Translations under genes and position numbers: made by a program
The notes under the pieces: generated by a model
What the model was told of the DNA's origin: nothing
The model's database searches: none
What the model saw: the letters and a program-made list of their open reading frames with translations, nothing else
Part shown: piece by piece, positions 27,855-38,782 of the stretch
How positions within the stretch are numbered: position 1 is the first letter of the stretch
Layout of the letters: each line of letters starts with the position of its first letter
Assembly: GCA_027943245.1 (NCBI GenBank)
Contig: JANDJZ010001790.1
Coordinates: 114,305-178,304 of the forward strand
Length of the DNA stretch: 64,000 bases
Reading direction: 5' to 3'
Origin: Acanthamoeba sp. SK_2022b
Lineage: Eukaryota; Discosea; Longamoebia; Acanthamoebidae

Positions 27855-28787
27855 TTGGACAAAATTTTCGTCGACGAAGCAGTGAACGAACTGCACACCA
27901 TTCAAGATATGCTGCGCTGGACGGTAAGCCGTTTCAACGCCGCCAATATCTACTATGGTCACGGAACCGATAATCCGTGGGACGAAGCGGTGCAATTGGT
28001 GCTGCCAAGCCTGTTCCTGCCGTTGGACATTCCGGAGGACATGCACACCGCCCGTCTGACCTCCAGCGAGCGCCATCGCATCGTTGAGCGCGTGATCCGC
28101 CGCGTCAACGAGCGCATCCCGGTCGCCTACCTGACCAACAAGGCCTGGTTCTGCGGCATGGAATTCTACGTCGACGAGCGCGTGCTGGTGCCGCGTTCGC
28201 CGATCGGCGAGCTGATCAACGATCGTTTCAGCGCGCTGATCCCACACCCGCCACGCCATATCCTCGACATGTGCACCGGCAGCGGCTGTATCGCCATCGC
28301 CTGCGGCTACGCTTTCCCGGAGGCGGAAGTGGACGCGGTGGACATCTCCAGCGAGGTGCTGGCGGTGACCGAGCGCAACATTCAGGCGCACGGCGTCGAA
28401 CATCAGGTGATCCCGATCCGTTCCGATCTGTTCCGCGACGTTCCCGCGATCCAATACGATCTGATCGTCACCAACCCGCCGTACGTCGATGCGGAAGACA
28501 TGTCCGATCTGCCGCAGGAGTTCCGCTTTGAGCCGGAGCTGGGCCTGGCGGCGGGCAGCGACGGCCTGAAGCTGGTGCGCCGCATCCTGGCCTGCGCGCC
28601 GGACTACCTGACCGACGACGGCGTGCTGATTTGTGAAGTGGGTAACAGCATGGTACACCTGATGGATCAATATCCGGACATTCCGTTCACCTGGCTGGAG
28701 TTCGAAAACGGCGGCGACGGCGTGTTCATGCTGACCAAACAGCAGCTGGTGGATTGCAAGGAACACTTCAGCCTCTACCGCAGCTAA
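27855..28787 (+). CDS. prmB: Ribosomal protein uL3 glutamine methyltransferase PrmB
   Basis: SAM-dependent N5-glutamine methyltransferase acting on ribosomal protein uL3, 310 residues. TTG at 27855 is chosen because it gives [13 protein letters not shown], which aligns with the E. coli start and length, and CGGAGGG lies just upstream; the longer frame to 27726 has no support. Motifs are the SAM site [12 protein letters not shown] and the catalytic NPPY near residue 209. It heads the prmB-aroC-mepA-yfcA group. A hairpin without a T run lies between prmB and aroC (28801-28817). Confidence 0.95.
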   Translation: MDKIFVDEAVNELHTIQDMLRWTVSRFNAANIYYGHGTDNPWDEAVQLVLPSLFLPLDIPEDMHTARLTSSERHRIVERVIRRVNERIPVAYLTNKAWFCGMEFYVDERVLVPRSPIGELINDRFSALIPHPPRHILDMCTGSGCIAIACGYAFPEAEVDAVDISSEVLAVTERNIQAHGVEHQVIPIRSDLFRDVPAIQYDLIVTNPPYVDAEDMSDLPQEFRFEPELGLAAGSDGLKLVRRILACAPDYLTDDGVLICEVGNSMVHLMDQYPDIPFTWLEFENGGDGVFMLTKQQLVDCKEHFSLYRS

Positions 28788-28852
28788 ACCGCATTTCCAG
28801 GGCCCGCACGGCGGGCCTCATAACGATAAAAGACTAACGGTAAGGAGCCGTG

Positions 28853-29938
28853 ATGGCAGGAAACAGTATTGGGCAGATTTTCCGCGTCACCACCTTCGGT
28901 GAATCTCACGGGGTGGCGCTGGGTTGTATCGTCGACGGCGTGCCGCCCGGCATTCCGCTCACCGAAGCCGATTTGCAACACGATCTGGACCGCCGTCGTC
29001 CGGGCACCTCGCGTTACACCACCCAGCGCCGCGAACCGGATCAGGTGCGCATTCTCTCCGGCGTATTCGAAGGCGTGACCACCGGCACCAGCATCGGTTT
29101 GATCATTGAGAACACCGATCAGCGCTCACAAGACTACAGCGCCATCAAAGACGTGTTCCGTCCCGGGCATGCCGACTACACCTACGAACAGAAATACGGC
29201 CTGCGCGACTATCGCGGCGGCGGCCGTTCTTCGGCGCGTGAAACCGCCATGCGCGTCGCGGCGGGCGCTATCGCCAAGAAATACCTGCAGCAGAAGTTCG
29301 GCGTGCAGGTACGCGGCTATCTGGCGCAGATCGGCGACGTGACCTGCGAGCTGAAAGACTGGGATCAGGTCGAGCAGAACCCGTTCTTCTGCCCGGATCC
29401 GGACAAGCTGGAAGCGCTGGACGAACTGATGCGCGCGCTGAAAAAAGAGGGCGACTCCATCGGCGCCAAGGTCAGCGTGATCGCAGAAAACGTGCCGGTT
29501 GGCCTGGGCGAGCCGGTATTTGACCGTCTCGACGCCGATCTGGCGCATGCGCTGATGAGCATCAACGCGGTGAAAGGCGTTGAGATCGGCGACGGGTTTG
29601 CCGTGGTGACCAAACGCGGCAGCGAAAACCGCGATGAAATCACCCCGGAAGGCTTCCAGAGCAACCATGCCGGCGGCATTCTCGGCGGCATCAGCAGCGG
29701 CCAACCGGTGGTGGCGCATCTGGCGCTGAAGCCGACCTCCAGCATCATGGTGCCGGGCCGCACCATCAATCGCCAGGGCGAAGCGGTGGAAATGGTCACC
29801 CGCGGTCGCCACGATCCGTGCGTGGGCATCCGCGCCGTGCCGATCGCCGAAGCGATGATGGCGATCGTGCTGATGGATCACCTGCTGCGTCAGCGTGCGC
29901 AAAACGGTGATGTGGTTTCCGACGTGCCTCGCTGGTAA
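28853..29938 (+). CDS. aroC: Chorismate synthase
   Basis: Final enzyme of the shikimate pathway: converts EPSP to chorismate with reduced FMN. It has 361 residues, identical in length to E. coli AroC. Signatures [32 protein letters not shown] and [18 protein letters not shown] are all present. ATG 28853 follows AAGGAG; a GTG one codon upstream is also in frame. mepA follows after five bases. Confidence 0.98.
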   Translation: MAGNSIGQIFRVTTFGESHGVALGCIVDGVPPGIPLTEADLQHDLDRRRPGTSRYTTQRREPDQVRILSGVFEGVTTGTSIGLIIENTDQRSQDYSAIKDVFRPGHADYTYEQKYGLRDYRGGGRSSARETAMRVAAGAIAKKYLQQKFGVQVRGYLAQIGDVTCELKDWDQVEQNPFFCPDPDKLEALDELMRALKKEGDSIGAKVSVIAENVPVGLGEPVFDRLDADLAHALMSINAVKGVEIGDGFAVVTKRGSENRDEITPEGFQSNHAGGILGGISSGQPVVAHLALKPTSSIMVPGRTINRQGEAVEMVTRGRHDPCVGIRAVPIAEAMMAIVLMDHLLRQRAQNGDVVSDVPRW

Positions 29939-29943
29939 TCGCC

Positions 29944-30771
29944 ATGAAAAACTGGATGTTGGGCCTGGTGGCCCTGACGGCCTCCGCCTCCGCCATGGCG
30001 CTGACGCCGTGGCAGAAAATCGATCACCCGGTGGCCGGCGCGCCGCAGGCGGTGGGCGGTTTCGCCAACGGCTGCATCATCGGCGCGCAGCCGTTGCCGC
30101 TGAACTCACCGAACTACCAGGTGATGCGTACCGACCAGCGCCGCTATTTCGGCCACCCGGATCTGCTGGCGTTTATTCAGCGCCTCAGCAGCCAGGCGAA
30201 CCAGAAAGCGCTGGGCACGGTGCTGATCGGCGACATGGCGATGCCGGCCGGCGGCCGCTTCAGCAGCGGCCACGCCAGCCACCAGTCGGGGCTCGACGTC
30301 GACATCTGGCTGCAGCTGCCGCGCCAACGCTGGAGCGCGCAGCAATTGCTGAAACCACAGCCGATCGACCTGGTATCAGGGGACGGCAAACAGGTGGTGG
30401 CCAGCCAATGGCAGCCGCAAATTGAGTCGCTGATCAAGCTGGCGGCGCAGGACGCGGAGGTGACGCGCATCTTCGTCAACCCGGCGATCAAGCAGCGCCT
30501 GTGCCTGGATGCCGGCGCCGATCGCGCCTGGTTGCACAAGGTGCGCCCGTGGTTCGGCCATCGTGCGCACATGCACGTGCGCCTGCGCTGCCCGGCCGGC
30601 AGCCTGGAGTGCCAGGAGCAGGATACGCCGCCGCCGGGTGACGGCTGCGGGGCCGAACTGGCGAGCTGGTTCGTGCCGCATCAGCCTAACGCCAAGCCGG
30701 GCAAATCCGTGCCGCCGCCGTTACCGCCGACCTGTCAGGCATTGCTGGATCACCATTTCTCAGCGGAATAA
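29944..30771 (+). CDS. mepA: Penicillin-insensitive murein endopeptidase MepA
   Basis: Periplasmic zinc peptidase of 275 residues that cleaves D-Ala-mDAP cross-links. The signal peptide ends at ASAMA near residue 19. Metal ligands lie in [19 protein letters not shown] and in the C-terminal HMHVRL. Six cysteines in the mature part fit the three disulfides known for MepA. It lies in the aroC operon with very short gaps on both sides. Confidence 0.95.
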   Translation: MKNWMLGLVALTASASAMALTPWQKIDHPVAGAPQAVGGFANGCIIGAQPLPLNSPNYQVMRTDQRRYFGHPDLLAFIQRLSSQANQKALGTVLIGDMAMPAGGRFSSGHASHQSGLDVDIWLQLPRQRWSAQQLLKPQPIDLVSGDGKQVVASQWQPQIESLIKLAAQDAEVTRIFVNPAIKQRLCLDAGADRAWLHKVRPWFGHRAHMHVRLRCPAGSLECQEQDTPPPGDGCGAELASWFVPHQPNAKPGKSVPPPLPPTCQALLDHHFSAE

Positions 30772-30774
30772 CAC

Positions 30775-31581
30775 ATGGACTGGTTTGTCATTGGCCCCGA
30801 GATGCTCGGGGTGTTGTTTGCGGTAGCGCTGCTGGCGGGGTTTATCGACTCCATCGCCGGCGGCGGTGGGTTGCTGACGGTACCGGCCCTGCTGGCGGTG
30901 GGGGTTCCCCCGGCGCAGGCGCTGGCCACCAACAAGCTGCAGTCGGTCGGCGGCTCCTTCTCCGCCAGCCTGTACTTTATTCGTCGGCGCGCGGTGAACC
31001 TCAATGACCAAAAGCTGACGATATTTCTGACGCTGATCGGTTCGATCGCCGGCGCCATTCTGGTGCAGCATATGCGCGCCGATTTGCTGCGGCAGATGTT
31101 GCCGCTGCTGGTGATCGGCATCGGCCTCTACTTCTTACTGATGCCGCGGCTGGGTGAGGAAGATCGTCAACGCCGCCTCGGCGCCTTGCCGTTTGGGCTG
31201 GTGGCCGGTGGCTGCGTCGGGTTTTACGACGGTTTCTTCGGCCCCGGCGCCGGGTCTTTCTACGCGTTGGCCTATGTGACGCTGTGCGGTTTTAACCTCG
31301 CCAAGTCCACGGCGCATGCCAAGGTGCTGAACTTCACCTCCAACGTCGGCGGGTTGGCGCTGTTCATCATCGGCGGCAAGGTGGTGTGGAGCATCGGTTT
31401 GGTGATGCTGGTGGGGCAGGTGCTGGGGGCGCGTCTGGGGGCGCACATGGTGCTGACCCGGGGGCAGAAGCTGATTCGGCCGATGATCGTGATCGTCTCA
31501 CTGGTGATGAGCCTCAAGCTGCTGTACGACAATCACGGCGCGGAAATTCAGCAGTGGTTGACCGCCTTGGTGCACGGTTAA
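30775..31581 (+). CDS. yfcA: TSUP-family membrane transporter YfcA
   Basis: Inner-membrane protein of 268 residues with eight or so helices in two repeats. DSIAGGGGLLTVPALL and FYDGFFGPGAGSF are the paired signatures of the sulfite exporter TauE/SafE (TSUP) family. YfcA's substrate is not established. The start is three bases after the mepA stop, at the end of the prmB operon. Confidence 0.93.
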   Translation: MDWFVIGPEMLGVLFAVALLAGFIDSIAGGGGLLTVPALLAVGVPPAQALATNKLQSVGGSFSASLYFIRRRAVNLNDQKLTIFLTLIGSIAGAILVQHMRADLLRQMLPLLVIGIGLYFLLMPRLGEEDRQRRLGALPFGLVAGGCVGFYDGFFGPGAGSFYALAYVTLCGFNLAKSTAHAKVLNFTSNVGGLALFIIGGKVVWSIGLVMLVGQVLGARLGAHMVLTRGQKLIRPMIVIVSLVMSLKLLYDNHGAEIQQWLTALVHG

Positions 31582-31601
31582 AGATGAAGAGGGGGCGTTG
31601 C

Positions 31602-31629
31602 TTACGCGCCCTGTCTTATCGGGTATAAT
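31602..31629 (+). promoter_or_regulatory. Promoter of epmC-yfcL
   Basis: Consensus TATAAT at 31624-31629 with a weak -35 TTACGC at 31602-31607 (16-base spacer), about 33 bases before the epmC start. Confidence 0.6.
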
Positions 31630-31661
31630 GGCCTCTTTATTTTTGTGGTTATAGAGTTTTT

Positions 31662-32219
31662 ATGTCAGACACGCAGACCCGCTATCACTATGAACAGCTG
31701 ATCGAGATCTTCAATCAGTGCTTCAGCGATGATTACAACACCCGCCTGGTGAAGGGCGACGACGAGCCTATCTATCTGCCGGCCGACGACGAACTGCCGT
31801 ATCACCGCATCGTGTTCGCCCATGGCTTCTACGCCAGCGGCCTGCACGAAATCTCGCACTGGTGCATCGCCGGCGAAGCGCGCCGCCAGCTGGTAGACTT
31901 CGGTTACTGGTATTGCCCGGACGGGCGCGACGCGCAAACCCAGAGTGAATTCGAAGCGGTAGAGATCAAACCGCAGGCGCTGGAATGGATGTTCTGCGTG
32001 GCGGCCGGTTTCCCGTTCAACGTCAGCTGCGACAACCTGAACGGCGACTGCGAGCCGGATCGCATCGCGTTCCAGCGCAAGGTGCGCGCCCGGGTATTGG
32101 CGCTGCTGGAGCAGGGAATACCCACACGGCCTGCGCGCTTTATTCAGGCGTTGCAATCGTTCTACAATACGCCACCGTTGGCGGCCGAGCATTTTCCGTA
32201 CCCGGAAGATCTCAACTGA
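31662..32219 (+). CDS. epmC: EF-P hydroxylase EpmC
   Basis: Hydroxylates the beta-lysylated lysine of elongation factor P, completing its modification. It has 185 residues (E. coli YfcM 182). HGFYASGLHEISHWCIAGEARR contains the conserved histidines and Glu of the metal site, given as the key region; DFGYWYCPDGRD is also conserved. It has its own promoter and is followed 32 bases later by yfcL. Confidence 0.94.
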   Translation: MSDTQTRYHYEQLIEIFNQCFSDDYNTRLVKGDDEPIYLPADDELPYHRIVFAHGFYASGLHEISHWCIAGEARRQLVDFGYWYCPDGRDAQTQSEFEAVEIKPQALEWMFCVAAGFPFNVSCDNLNGDCEPDRIAFQRKVRARVLALLEQGIPTRPARFIQALQSFYNTPPLAAEHFPYPEDLN

Positions 32220-32251
32220 CGCCACAGTCCGCTATTTAATGAGGAAATTTG

Positions 32252-32533
32252 ATGATCGCAGAATTCGAAGCGCGCATTTTGGCGCTGATTGATGACATGG
32301 TAGAGCACGCCAGCGATGATGAACTGTTTGCCGGTGGCTACCTGCGCGGTCATCTGACGCTGGCGGTGGCCGAAGCGGAAGAGCAGGGTGAGCACACTGC
32401 CGAAGCGCTGAAGGCGCGGGTGGAAGAGAGCCTGCACAAGGCGATCGCCGCCGGGGAACTCTCGCCGCCGGATCAGATCCTGGTGCGCGGCATGTGGGAA
32501 AACCTCTATCAGGCCGCCACGCCTGCCGCCTGA
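32252..32533 (+). CDS. yfcL: YfcL-family protein
   Basis: Small acidic soluble protein of 93 residues of unknown function. The family pattern is visible in [22 protein letters not shown] and the C-terminal WENLYQ. ATG 32252 follows GAGG with seven-base spacing; a TTG just upstream is too close. It is probably co-transcribed with epmC and converges on mnmC. Confidence 0.9.
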   Translation: MIAEFEARILALIDDMVEHASDDELFAGGYLRGHLTLAVAEAEEQGEHTAEALKARVEESLHKAIAAGELSPPDQILVRGMWENLYQAATPAA

Positions 32534-32574
32534 CCGCCATGCCGGGGCGCATCACCGCGCCCCTCATTTATGAA

Positions 32575-34596
32575 TTAAACCGCACGCCCTTTCAGCAGCT
32601 TTCGTACCCACATCCGATTCGGATTCAACGCCGCCAGCAGGCGCGCATCGCCCGGCAACGGTTCGCCGAACAGCTGCGCCGCCAGAATTTCCGCCGCCAG
32701 CGGCGCCGAGCACAGCCCGCGCGATCCCAACCCGCCGATAGCGAACAGGCCGGGATAGACCGGCGCATCGGCGACGGTTTCGCCGCGCTGGTTCTGCCGC
32801 TGCAAATCCTGATACTGCGTCACCGTGGCCTGATAGTCCGGCAGCGCGCCGACCATCGGCAAATGATCGCGGGTGGCGCTGCGCACGCCGCAGCGCGCCT
32901 GATGAGCGCTGACGTCCACCTGCTGCGGCCAGGCCTGCTCAGGCAGGCAGCGCAGCAGGCGCTCGCGGTTTTCCTGTTGCTCCTGCTCGCGGTAGTCGGT
33001 GGCGGTGTCGCCACGCTGGTAGCTGGCGCCGATGCAGTGTTGGCCGTTGTTGGCGTTGACCGGCGTCAGGTAGCCGTCGTAGCACAAGACCTGTTTCAAC
33101 TGACCGAGGGCCGGCGAGCTTGGGATGTGCGACACCTGCCCGCGCACCGAGTACAGCGGCAGGGCTTGCGTCGGCGCCAGCTCGGCCAACCGGTGCCCGT
33201 TGGCCAGGATCACTGTCGCATGGCGGTGGCTTTCGCCGTGGGTGAAGTCGATACGCCAGCCGTTTTCTTCACGCGCCAGCGCCTGCGCATCGTGCCGGTA
33301 GCGGCAGACCAGACCCTGCCGCTGCGCCAGCGCGATAGCGCCGCGCGTCAGCTCGGCCGGGCAGAGCCAGCCGCCCTGCGGGTAGGTGATGCCGCCAAAG
33401 CCGGTATCGACGCCGCACAGTTCACTGAGCGTCTTGCGGTCGGCCGCCATCGCCAGCGCCGGCGGCCAGTCGGTTTTCAGCATATTGGCGATCTTGGCCC
33501 CACTCTTTTCGTCGTAGGCCAGCTGGCTGACGCCGCACCACTGGTGATCAAAGGTGACGCCTTGTTGCAAGAGGGTGTCGTATTGACGACGGGCGAAGGG
33601 AAACGCGGCGCTGAAGAAACTCTCCAGCGCGTCGCCGCTGCCGTTCAACAGAGGATAAATCGCCCCCTGACGGTTGCCGGAAGCGCCCTCGGCCGCCTGC
33701 TCGTCGGCGCAGTACAGCGTGACGCTGGCGCCGCGCCGCAATAAGGCCAACGCGGTGAGCGCGCTGGCGACGCCGCCGCCGATCAGGGCGATGTCGGCGG
33801 TGTTGTCCGCCGCCGGACGCCGATACCAGGGCGCCGGGTGGGGTGTAGGCTGCGTATCGGCCGGCAGACCGCCGGCGAGCATCTCACGTTTTTGGCCGAA
33901 GCCTTTGCAACGGTTGACCTGAAAACCGGCCTGCTGCAAGCCGCGGCGCACGAAGCCGGCGGCGGTAAAGGTGGCGAAGCTGCCTTCCGGCCGGGCGAAA
34001 CGCGCCATGGCGGCGAACAGTTGCTCGGTCCACATGTCGGGATTTTTGGCCGGTGCGAAGCCGTCGAGGAACCAGGCGTCGACCTGGTTATTCATGCTGG
34101 CGTCGAACTGAGGCAGCAATTCGTTGACGTCACCGAACCACAGATCGAGCGTAATGCGGCCTTCGGCCAACAGCAGGCGATGGCAGCCCGGCAGCGGCAG
34201 CGGCCATTGGGCGCGCAGCTCGTCGGCATAGGGAGCCAGCTCCGGCCAGCGCGCATGCGCCGCCGCCAGATCGGCCTGCTGCAGGGGGAATTTTTCAAAG
34301 CTGATAAAGTGCAGGCGTTGCAGTGCGGCGTCCGGCTCGGCCTGGCGGAAGCCCGCGAAGGCCTGCCACAGGGTCAGGAAATTGAGCCCGGTGCCGAATC
34401 CGGTTTCCGCCACCACCAACAGCGGGCGCGGGTGAGTGGCGAAACGCTGCGGCAGCCGGTTGCCGTGCAGGAAGACATAGCGGGTTTCTTCCAGCCCATC
34501 CTGATTGGAAAAATAGACGTCATCAAACTGTTTCGAAACAGGTGTACCCTGTTCGTTCCAGGTTAGCGTTGCGGTTTGGATGGGGGCGTGGTTCAC
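32575..34596 (-). CDS. mnmC: Bifunctional tRNA mnm5s2U-34 enzyme MnmC
   Basis: Makes 5-methylaminomethyl-2-thiouridine at the tRNA wobble base. It has 673 residues. The C-terminal methyltransferase activity of the name maps to the N-terminal SAM domain (about 1-245: [31 protein letters not shown]). The FAD-dependent oxidase domain starts near 265 ([17 protein letters not shown]). GTG at 34596 is chosen: it gives 21 residues before GTPVS as in E. coli, with GAGCT upstream, whereas a TTG at 34617 has no site. It is divergent from fabB. Confidence 0.94.
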   Translation of the reverse strand: MNHAPIQTATLTWNEQGTPVSKQFDDVYFSNQDGLEETRYVFLHGNRLPQRFATHPRPLLVVAETGFGTGLNFLTLWQAFAGFRQAEPDAALQRLHFISFEKFPLQQADLAAAHARWPELAPYADELRAQWPLPLPGCHRLLLAEGRITLDLWFGDVNELLPQFDASMNNQVDAWFLDGFAPAKNPDMWTEQLFAAMARFARPEGSFATFTAAGFVRRGLQQAGFQVNRCKGFGQKREMLAGGLPADTQPTPHPAPWYRRPAADNTADIALIGGGVASALTALALLRRGASVTLYCADEQAAEGASGNRQGAIYPLLNGSGDALESFFSAAFPFARRQYDTLLQQGVTFDHQWCGVSQLAYDEKSGAKIANMLKTDWPPALAMAADRKTLSELCGVDTGFGGITYPQGGWLCPAELTRGAIALAQRQGLVCRYRHDAQALAREENGWRIDFTHGESHRHATVILANGHRLAELAPTQALPLYSVRGQVSHIPSSPALGQLKQVLCYDGYLTPVNANNGQHCIGASYQRGDTATDYREQEQQENRERLLRCLPEQAWPQQVDVSAHQARCGVRSATRDHLPMVGALPDYQATVTQYQDLQRQNQRGETVADAPVYPGLFAIGGLGSRGLCSAPLAAEILAAQLFGEPLPGDARLLAALNPNRMWVRKLLKGRAV

Positions 34597-34683
34597 GGTC
34601 AATAGCTCGAAATTCAAGGGATGCCGCGAATTCTAACGGCGCTGGCGCCCTGGCGCAAACTGGACAACAATAAAGCTGAAAAA

Positions 34684-34718
34684 CGCTGATCGGACTTGTT
34701 CGGCTTACATCTGTACGC
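34684..34718. promoter_or_regulatory. FadR-like and FabR-like sites in the fabB promoter
   Basis: A FadR-like sequence CGCTGATCGGACTTGTT (34684-34700) lies next to a FabR-like palindrome GCTTACATCTGTACGC (34703-34718). E. coli fabB is activated by FadR and repressed by FabR, so the order and identity fit known control. Confidence 0.65.
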
Positions 34719-34766
34719 TAAAGTGCGATGCAAAATCCCGTAGGTAAATAGTGGAAGAGGTATTGA

Positions 34767-35987
34767 ATGAAACGTGCAGTGATTACTGGCCTGGGAGTTG
34801 TCTCCAGCATTGGTAATAACCAGCAGGAGGTCCTGGCGAGCCTGCAGGAAGGACGTTCTGGGATCACTTTCTCCCAGGAACTGAAAGATTCCGGCATGCG
34901 TAGTCACGTATGGGGGCAAGTTAAGCTCGACACGACCGGCCTGATCGACCGCAAGGCGGTGCGTTTCATGAGCGATGCTTCCATCTATGCCTTCCTGGCG
35001 ATGCAAGAAGCGATCGCTTCTTCCGGCCTGAAGGAAGAAGAGTATCAAAACAACCCGCGCGTGGGCCTGATCGCCGGTTCCGGCGGCGGTTCTCCGCGCT
35101 TCCAGGTGTTCGGCGCCGATGCGATGCGCAGCCCGCGCGGCCTGAAAGCGGTTGGCCCGTACGTGGTCACCAAAGCCATGGCTTCCGGCGTTTCCGCCTG
35201 CCTGGCGACGCCGTTCAAAATCCACGGCGTAAACTACTCCATCAGCTCCGCTTGCGCGACCTCTGCACACTGCATCGGTAACGCGGTTGAGCAAATCCAG
35301 CTGGGCAAACAGGACATCGTGTTCGCCGGCGGCGGCGAAGAGCTGTGCTGGGAAATGGCCTGCGAGTTCGACGCTATGGGCGCGCTGTCCACCAAGTACA
35401 ACGACACGCCGGAAAAAGCCTCCCGCACCTACGACGCCGATCGTGACGGTTTCGTCATCGCCGGCGGCGGCGGTATGGTCGTGGTTGAAGAACTGGAGCA
35501 CGCGCTGGCGCGCGGTGCGCACATCTACGCAGAAATCGTTGGCTACGGCGCAACGTCCGACGGCGCCGACATGGTTGCGCCATCGGGCGAAGGCGCAGTA
35601 CGCTGCATGAAGATGGCGATGCAGGATCTGGATGCGCCTATCGACTACATCAACGTGCACGGCACCTCCACGCCGGTAGGCGACGTGAAAGAGCTGGGCG
35701 CGATTCGCGAAGTGTTCGGCGACAATACCCCGGCTATCTCCTCCACCAAGGCGATGACCGGTCACTCGCTGGGCGCCGCAGGCGTGCAGGAAGCGATCTA
35801 CAGCCTGCTGATGCTGGAGCACGGCTTTATCGCGCCGAGCATCAACATCGAAACCCTGGATGAGCAGGCGGCCGGCATGAACATCGTGACTCAGCCGACT
35901 CAGCGCGAGCTGACCACGGTGATGTCCAACAGCTTCGGCTTCGGCGGCACCAACGCCACCCTGGTGATGCGCAAACTGGCGAAATAA
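34767..35987 (+). CDS. fabB: 3-oxoacyl-ACP synthase I (FabB)
   Basis: Condensing enzyme of fatty acid synthesis, required for unsaturated fatty acids. It has 406 residues. The catalytic triad is Cys163 in [10 protein letters not shown], His in [10 protein letters not shown] near 298 and His in TGHSLGAAG near 333. ATG 34767 follows GAAGAGG. It is followed by a strong terminator. Its promoter carries FadR- and FabR-like sites. Confidence 0.98.
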   Translation: MKRAVITGLGVVSSIGNNQQEVLASLQEGRSGITFSQELKDSGMRSHVWGQVKLDTTGLIDRKAVRFMSDASIYAFLAMQEAIASSGLKEEEYQNNPRVGLIAGSGGGSPRFQVFGADAMRSPRGLKAVGPYVVTKAMASGVSACLATPFKIHGVNYSISSACATSAHCIGNAVEQIQLGKQDIVFAGGGEELCWEMACEFDAMGALSTKYNDTPEKASRTYDADRDGFVIAGGGGMVVVEELEHALARGAHIYAEIVGYGATSDGADMVAPSGEGAVRCMKMAMQDLDAPIDYINVHGTSTPVGDVKELGAIREVFGDNTPAISSTKAMTGHSLGAAGVQEAIYSLLMLEHGFIAPSINIETLDEQAAGMNIVTQPTQRELTTVMSNSFGFGGTNATLVMRKLAK

Positions 35988-36013
35988 TTCCGCCTGAGCT
36001 TCATCTCGCCATC

Positions 36014-36039
36014 AAGCCCGCGTTTTCGCGGGCTTTTTA
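36014..36039 (+). terminator. Rho-independent terminator after fabB
   Basis: Arms AAGCCCGCG (36014-36022) and CGCGGGCTT (36027-36035) with loop TTTT and a T tail. Confidence 0.93.
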
Positions 36040-36199
36040 CCGTTCAAAGCCCGCCGGGCGAGCGCTCGGAGTTTTCCCAAATCACATCCCCTGACACATC
36101 ATTACCTCGCCATTACACGCGTTGGGCATACAATAGCCAGGTAGCGTGATTATCGCTCGGCGTGGCTTTCTAAAGTGATCGAACATTGAGGCAAGAAGT

Positions 36200-36421
36200 A
36201 TGAAAAAGTTAATTGCGGTTGGGTTACTGTCGGCCGTGTTGGCCGGATGCGCCACTGATTCTCCCTGCGTTCCGGTCTACGATGACCAGGGGCGTCTGGT
36301 GCACACCAACACCTGCATGAAGGGCACCACTCAGGATAACTGGGAAACCGCGGGCGCGATCGCCGGCGGCGCGGCGGCAGTGGCCGGTCTGACCCTCGGC
36401 ATCATCGCGCTGACCAAGTGA
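36200..36421 (+). CDS. Small lipoprotein with glycine-zipper segment
   Basis: Predicted lipoprotein of 73 residues, not assigned to a named gene. The signal peptide ends in LAGC (Cys17). The mature part contains two Cys residues and a C-terminal glycine- and alanine-rich helix ([21 protein letters not shown]) able to pack in a membrane. ATG 36200 follows AGGCAAGAAG. It has its own terminator and occupies the place of yfcJ in E. coli, to which it is unrelated. Confidence 0.8.
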   Translation: MKKLIAVGLLSAVLAGCATDSPCVPVYDDQGRLVHTNTCMKGTTQDNWETAGAIAGGAAAVAGLTLGIIALTK

Positions 36422-36451
36422 TCGGCGCGGCGCCTGCGGGCGCATGCAACC

Positions 36452-36480
36452 AGCCCGGCCATTGCGTGCCGGGCTTTTTT
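36452..36480 (+). terminator. Rho-independent terminator after the small lipoprotein
   Basis: Arms AGCCCGGC (36452-36459) and GCCGGGCT (36468-36475), followed by six T. It ends four bases before the convergent apbE stop. Confidence 0.92.
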
Positions 36481-36483
36481 ATT

Positions 36484-37515
36484 TCACTGCACCAAAAACG
36501 CCTTGAACTGCGGCGTCATCACGGCGCTAAAGCCGTCGTCGGTTTTGCTGATCAGGTAGACCGCCAGCCCTTTCTCTTCGGCAAGTTTCAACGCTTTCTC
36601 CGTGCCCAGCACCATCAGGCCGGTATCCCAGCCGTCGGCCTCGAGCGCGGTGGGGGCGATCACCGTGGCGGAAACCAGCCGGTGGTTGATCGGCCTGCCG
36701 GTGGTCGGATCGATGACATGAGAGTAGCGCTGGCCGTTTTGTTCAAAGTAGTTGCGGTAGCTGCCGGCGGTGCTGATGCCGTAACCGTGCAGATCCACCA
36801 GCGCCTGCACCGCGTTTTCACGGTCGGTTGGCTTTTGGATTGCCACCCGCCAGGGTTTGCCCTGGCCGTTGACGCCGCGTGAAGAGACCGCGCCGCCGAC
36901 CGATACCAGGTAGTTGGTAATGCCGTTGCGGTTCATCAGGCGCACCAGTTCATCGGCACCGTAGCCTTCGCCCAGCGTCGAGAGATCGACGTACATGTCC
37001 GGCAGATCTTTTTGCAGCCACTCCCCGCGATTGTCGCTGATAAGCTTCAGGTGCTGCAGGCCGATGCGCTGCTTCGCCGCGTCGATCTGCGCCTGTTCCG
37101 GCACCTTGACCGGATGCTTGTCGGGGCCGAATCCCCACAGGTTCACCAGTGGGCCAACGGTAATGTCCATGGCGCCGCCGGTATCGCGGCCGATGCGCTG
37201 GGCCATCAGCACGATGTCCGCCATGCCGCGCGGGATCGGCTGCGGTTCGAGGCTGGCGCTACGGTTAAATTGCGACAGCACCGAGTCGGCGCGGTAGGTG
37301 GAGATATCGTCGTTGGCCCGTTCGAGCACCGCGTCGATCTGCCGCTGCAGTTCTTGCTTGCCGATCGCGACGTCACCGCTGACTTTAACGCTGTAGAAGG
37401 TGCCCATGGTCTTGCCGTCGATAGCGATTTGCGGGCGGGAGGAGGCATCGTCGCAGGCGGCGAGCAGGGCGCATAAGGCGCTGAGCAACGCCCCTTTGGC
37501 GAACAGGGAAGCCAT
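36484..37515 (-). CDS. apbE: FAD:protein FMN transferase (ApbE family)
   Basis: Periplasmic lipoprotein of 343 residues that attaches FMN from FAD to threonines of flavoproteins such as RnfG or NqrB/C. The lipobox is LLAAC (Cys21). Family motifs are DGKTMGTFYSVKV, STYRADSVLSQFN, DLSTLGEGYGADEL and YSHVIDPTTGRPI. ATG 37515 follows AGGA. E. coli apbE lies elsewhere, so this copy belongs to the block inserted between fabB and flk. The flavoprotein partner is not in the window. Confidence 0.92.
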   Translation of the reverse strand: MASLFAKGALLSALCALLAACDDASSRPQIAIDGKTMGTFYSVKVSGDVAIGKQELQRQIDAVLERANDDISTYRADSVLSQFNRSASLEPQPIPRGMADIVLMAQRIGRDTGGAMDITVGPLVNLWGFGPDKHPVKVPEQAQIDAAKQRIGLQHLKLISDNRGEWLQKDLPDMYVDLSTLGEGYGADELVRLMNRNGITNYLVSVGGAVSSRGVNGQGKPWRVAIQKPTDRENAVQALVDLHGYGISTAGSYRNYFEQNGQRYSHVIDPTTGRPINHRLVSATVIAPTALEADGWDTGLMVLGTEKALKLAEEKGLAVYLISKTDDGFSAVMTPQFKAFLVQ

Positions 37516-37669
37516 AACATGTCCTTTGAAAACGAGAAAGCCGCTACAAATAAAGTAAAGCGCGGCAAATGGAAAGCGGATAAAGGTAAAATAGCATTTT
37601 GCTGGCGTTGCGGCTGCGCCTGAGCTAACGTCTCGCTCATGCTTTTCGCTGAGGTTTCAAGCTGCCACC

Positions 37670-38782
37670 ATGAGTGCAACCGCCATTTCCCGGCTTATCC
37701 ATCCCTTTGTCAAAGACCGTTTCCTGCATGCGCTGTTGCTGGCCGGCGTGGCGATGTTCGCCTTTCATCCGCAGCCGCTGGCGGCGCTGGGCGGGTTTAT
37801 CGACGGCCGCACCCTCATTACCCTGTTGGGGCTGATGCTGCTGACCAAAGGCGTCGAGGTCAGCGGCTACTTCGACGTCGTTGGCCGCAAGATTATCAAC
37901 CGGCTGCATAGCGAACGGCGGCTGGCGCTGTTCCTGGTGTTTTCCGCCGCGCTGCTGTCGTCGTTTCTGACCAACGACGTGGCGCTGTTTATCGTCATTC
38001 CGCTCACCATCACGCTGAAAAAGCTATCGGCGCTGCCGGTGGGCCGTTTGATCATCTTTCAGGCGCTGGCGGTGAACGCCGGTTCGCTGCTGACGCCGAT
38101 CGGCAACCCGCAAAATATCCTGCTGTGGAGCCGCTCCGGCCTTTCTTTCCTCGGCTTCATCGGCCAGATGGCGCCGTTTGGCGCCGCGATGATGCTGAGC
38201 CTGTTGGCGTTGACCTGGTTCAGCTTCCCGGCGCGCGACATCGTGAAAACGCCGAATACCGAGGGCTACCCCTATCAACGGCCGCTGTTGCTGAGCTGCG
38301 TGGGGCTGTATGCGATCTTCCTGCTGTGCCTGGATATCGGTCTGCCGCTGTATGGGCTGCTGGCGGTGTTCGCCGGCTTTTTGTTGCTGGCGCGCCGGGT
38401 GCTGTTGCAGATCGACTGGAGCCTGATTTTCGTGTTCGCCGCCATGTTTATCGATGTTGGCCTGTTTACCCGCCTGCCGCCGCTTCAGCCGGCGTTTGCT
38501 GCTATCGCCGGGCTGAGCGACGGCGGGGTGTATGCGCTGGGCGTCGGGCTGTCGCAGATCGTCAGCAACGTGCCGGCCACCATTTTGCTGCTCAACTATG
38601 TGCCCTCCAGCGCGCAGTTGGCCTATGCGGTCAATGCCGGCGGCTTCGGGTTGGCGGTCGGCTCGCTCGCCAACCTGATTGCGCTGCGCATGGCGGGGGA
38701 GCGCAAGATCTGGTTGCGCTTCCACTATTACTCGCTGCCGTTGCTGGCGTGGGCCGCGCTGGTAGGCTGGCTGTTGAGCTAG
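37670..38782 (+). CDS. SLC13/ArsB-NhaD-type ion transporter
   Basis: Inner-membrane transporter of 370 residues with about ten helices. Two related half-sites are visible: SSFLTNDVALFIVIPL with NAGSLLTPIGNPQN, and SQIVSNVPATILLLN with GSLANLIALRMAG. These are hallmarks of the ion transporter superfamily (ArsB, CitM, NhaD, SLC13). The substrate (arsenite, dicarboxylate, Na+/H+) cannot be told. It ends with a four-base convergent overlap with pepT and is divergent from apbE. Confidence 0.85.
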   Translation: MSATAISRLIHPFVKDRFLHALLLAGVAMFAFHPQPLAALGGFIDGRTLITLLGLMLLTKGVEVSGYFDVVGRKIINRLHSERRLALFLVFSAALLSSFLTNDVALFIVIPLTITLKKLSALPVGRLIIFQALAVNAGSLLTPIGNPQNILLWSRSGLSFLGFIGQMAPFGAAMMLSLLALTWFSFPARDIVKTPNTEGYPYQRPLLLSCVGLYAIFLLCLDIGLPLYGLLAVFAGFLLLARRVLLQIDWSLIFVFAAMFIDVGLFTRLPPLQPAFAAIAGLSDGGVYALGVGLSQIVSNVPATILLLNYVPSSAQLAYAVNAGGFGLAVGSLANLIALRMAGERKIWLRFHYYSLPLLAWAALVGWLLS

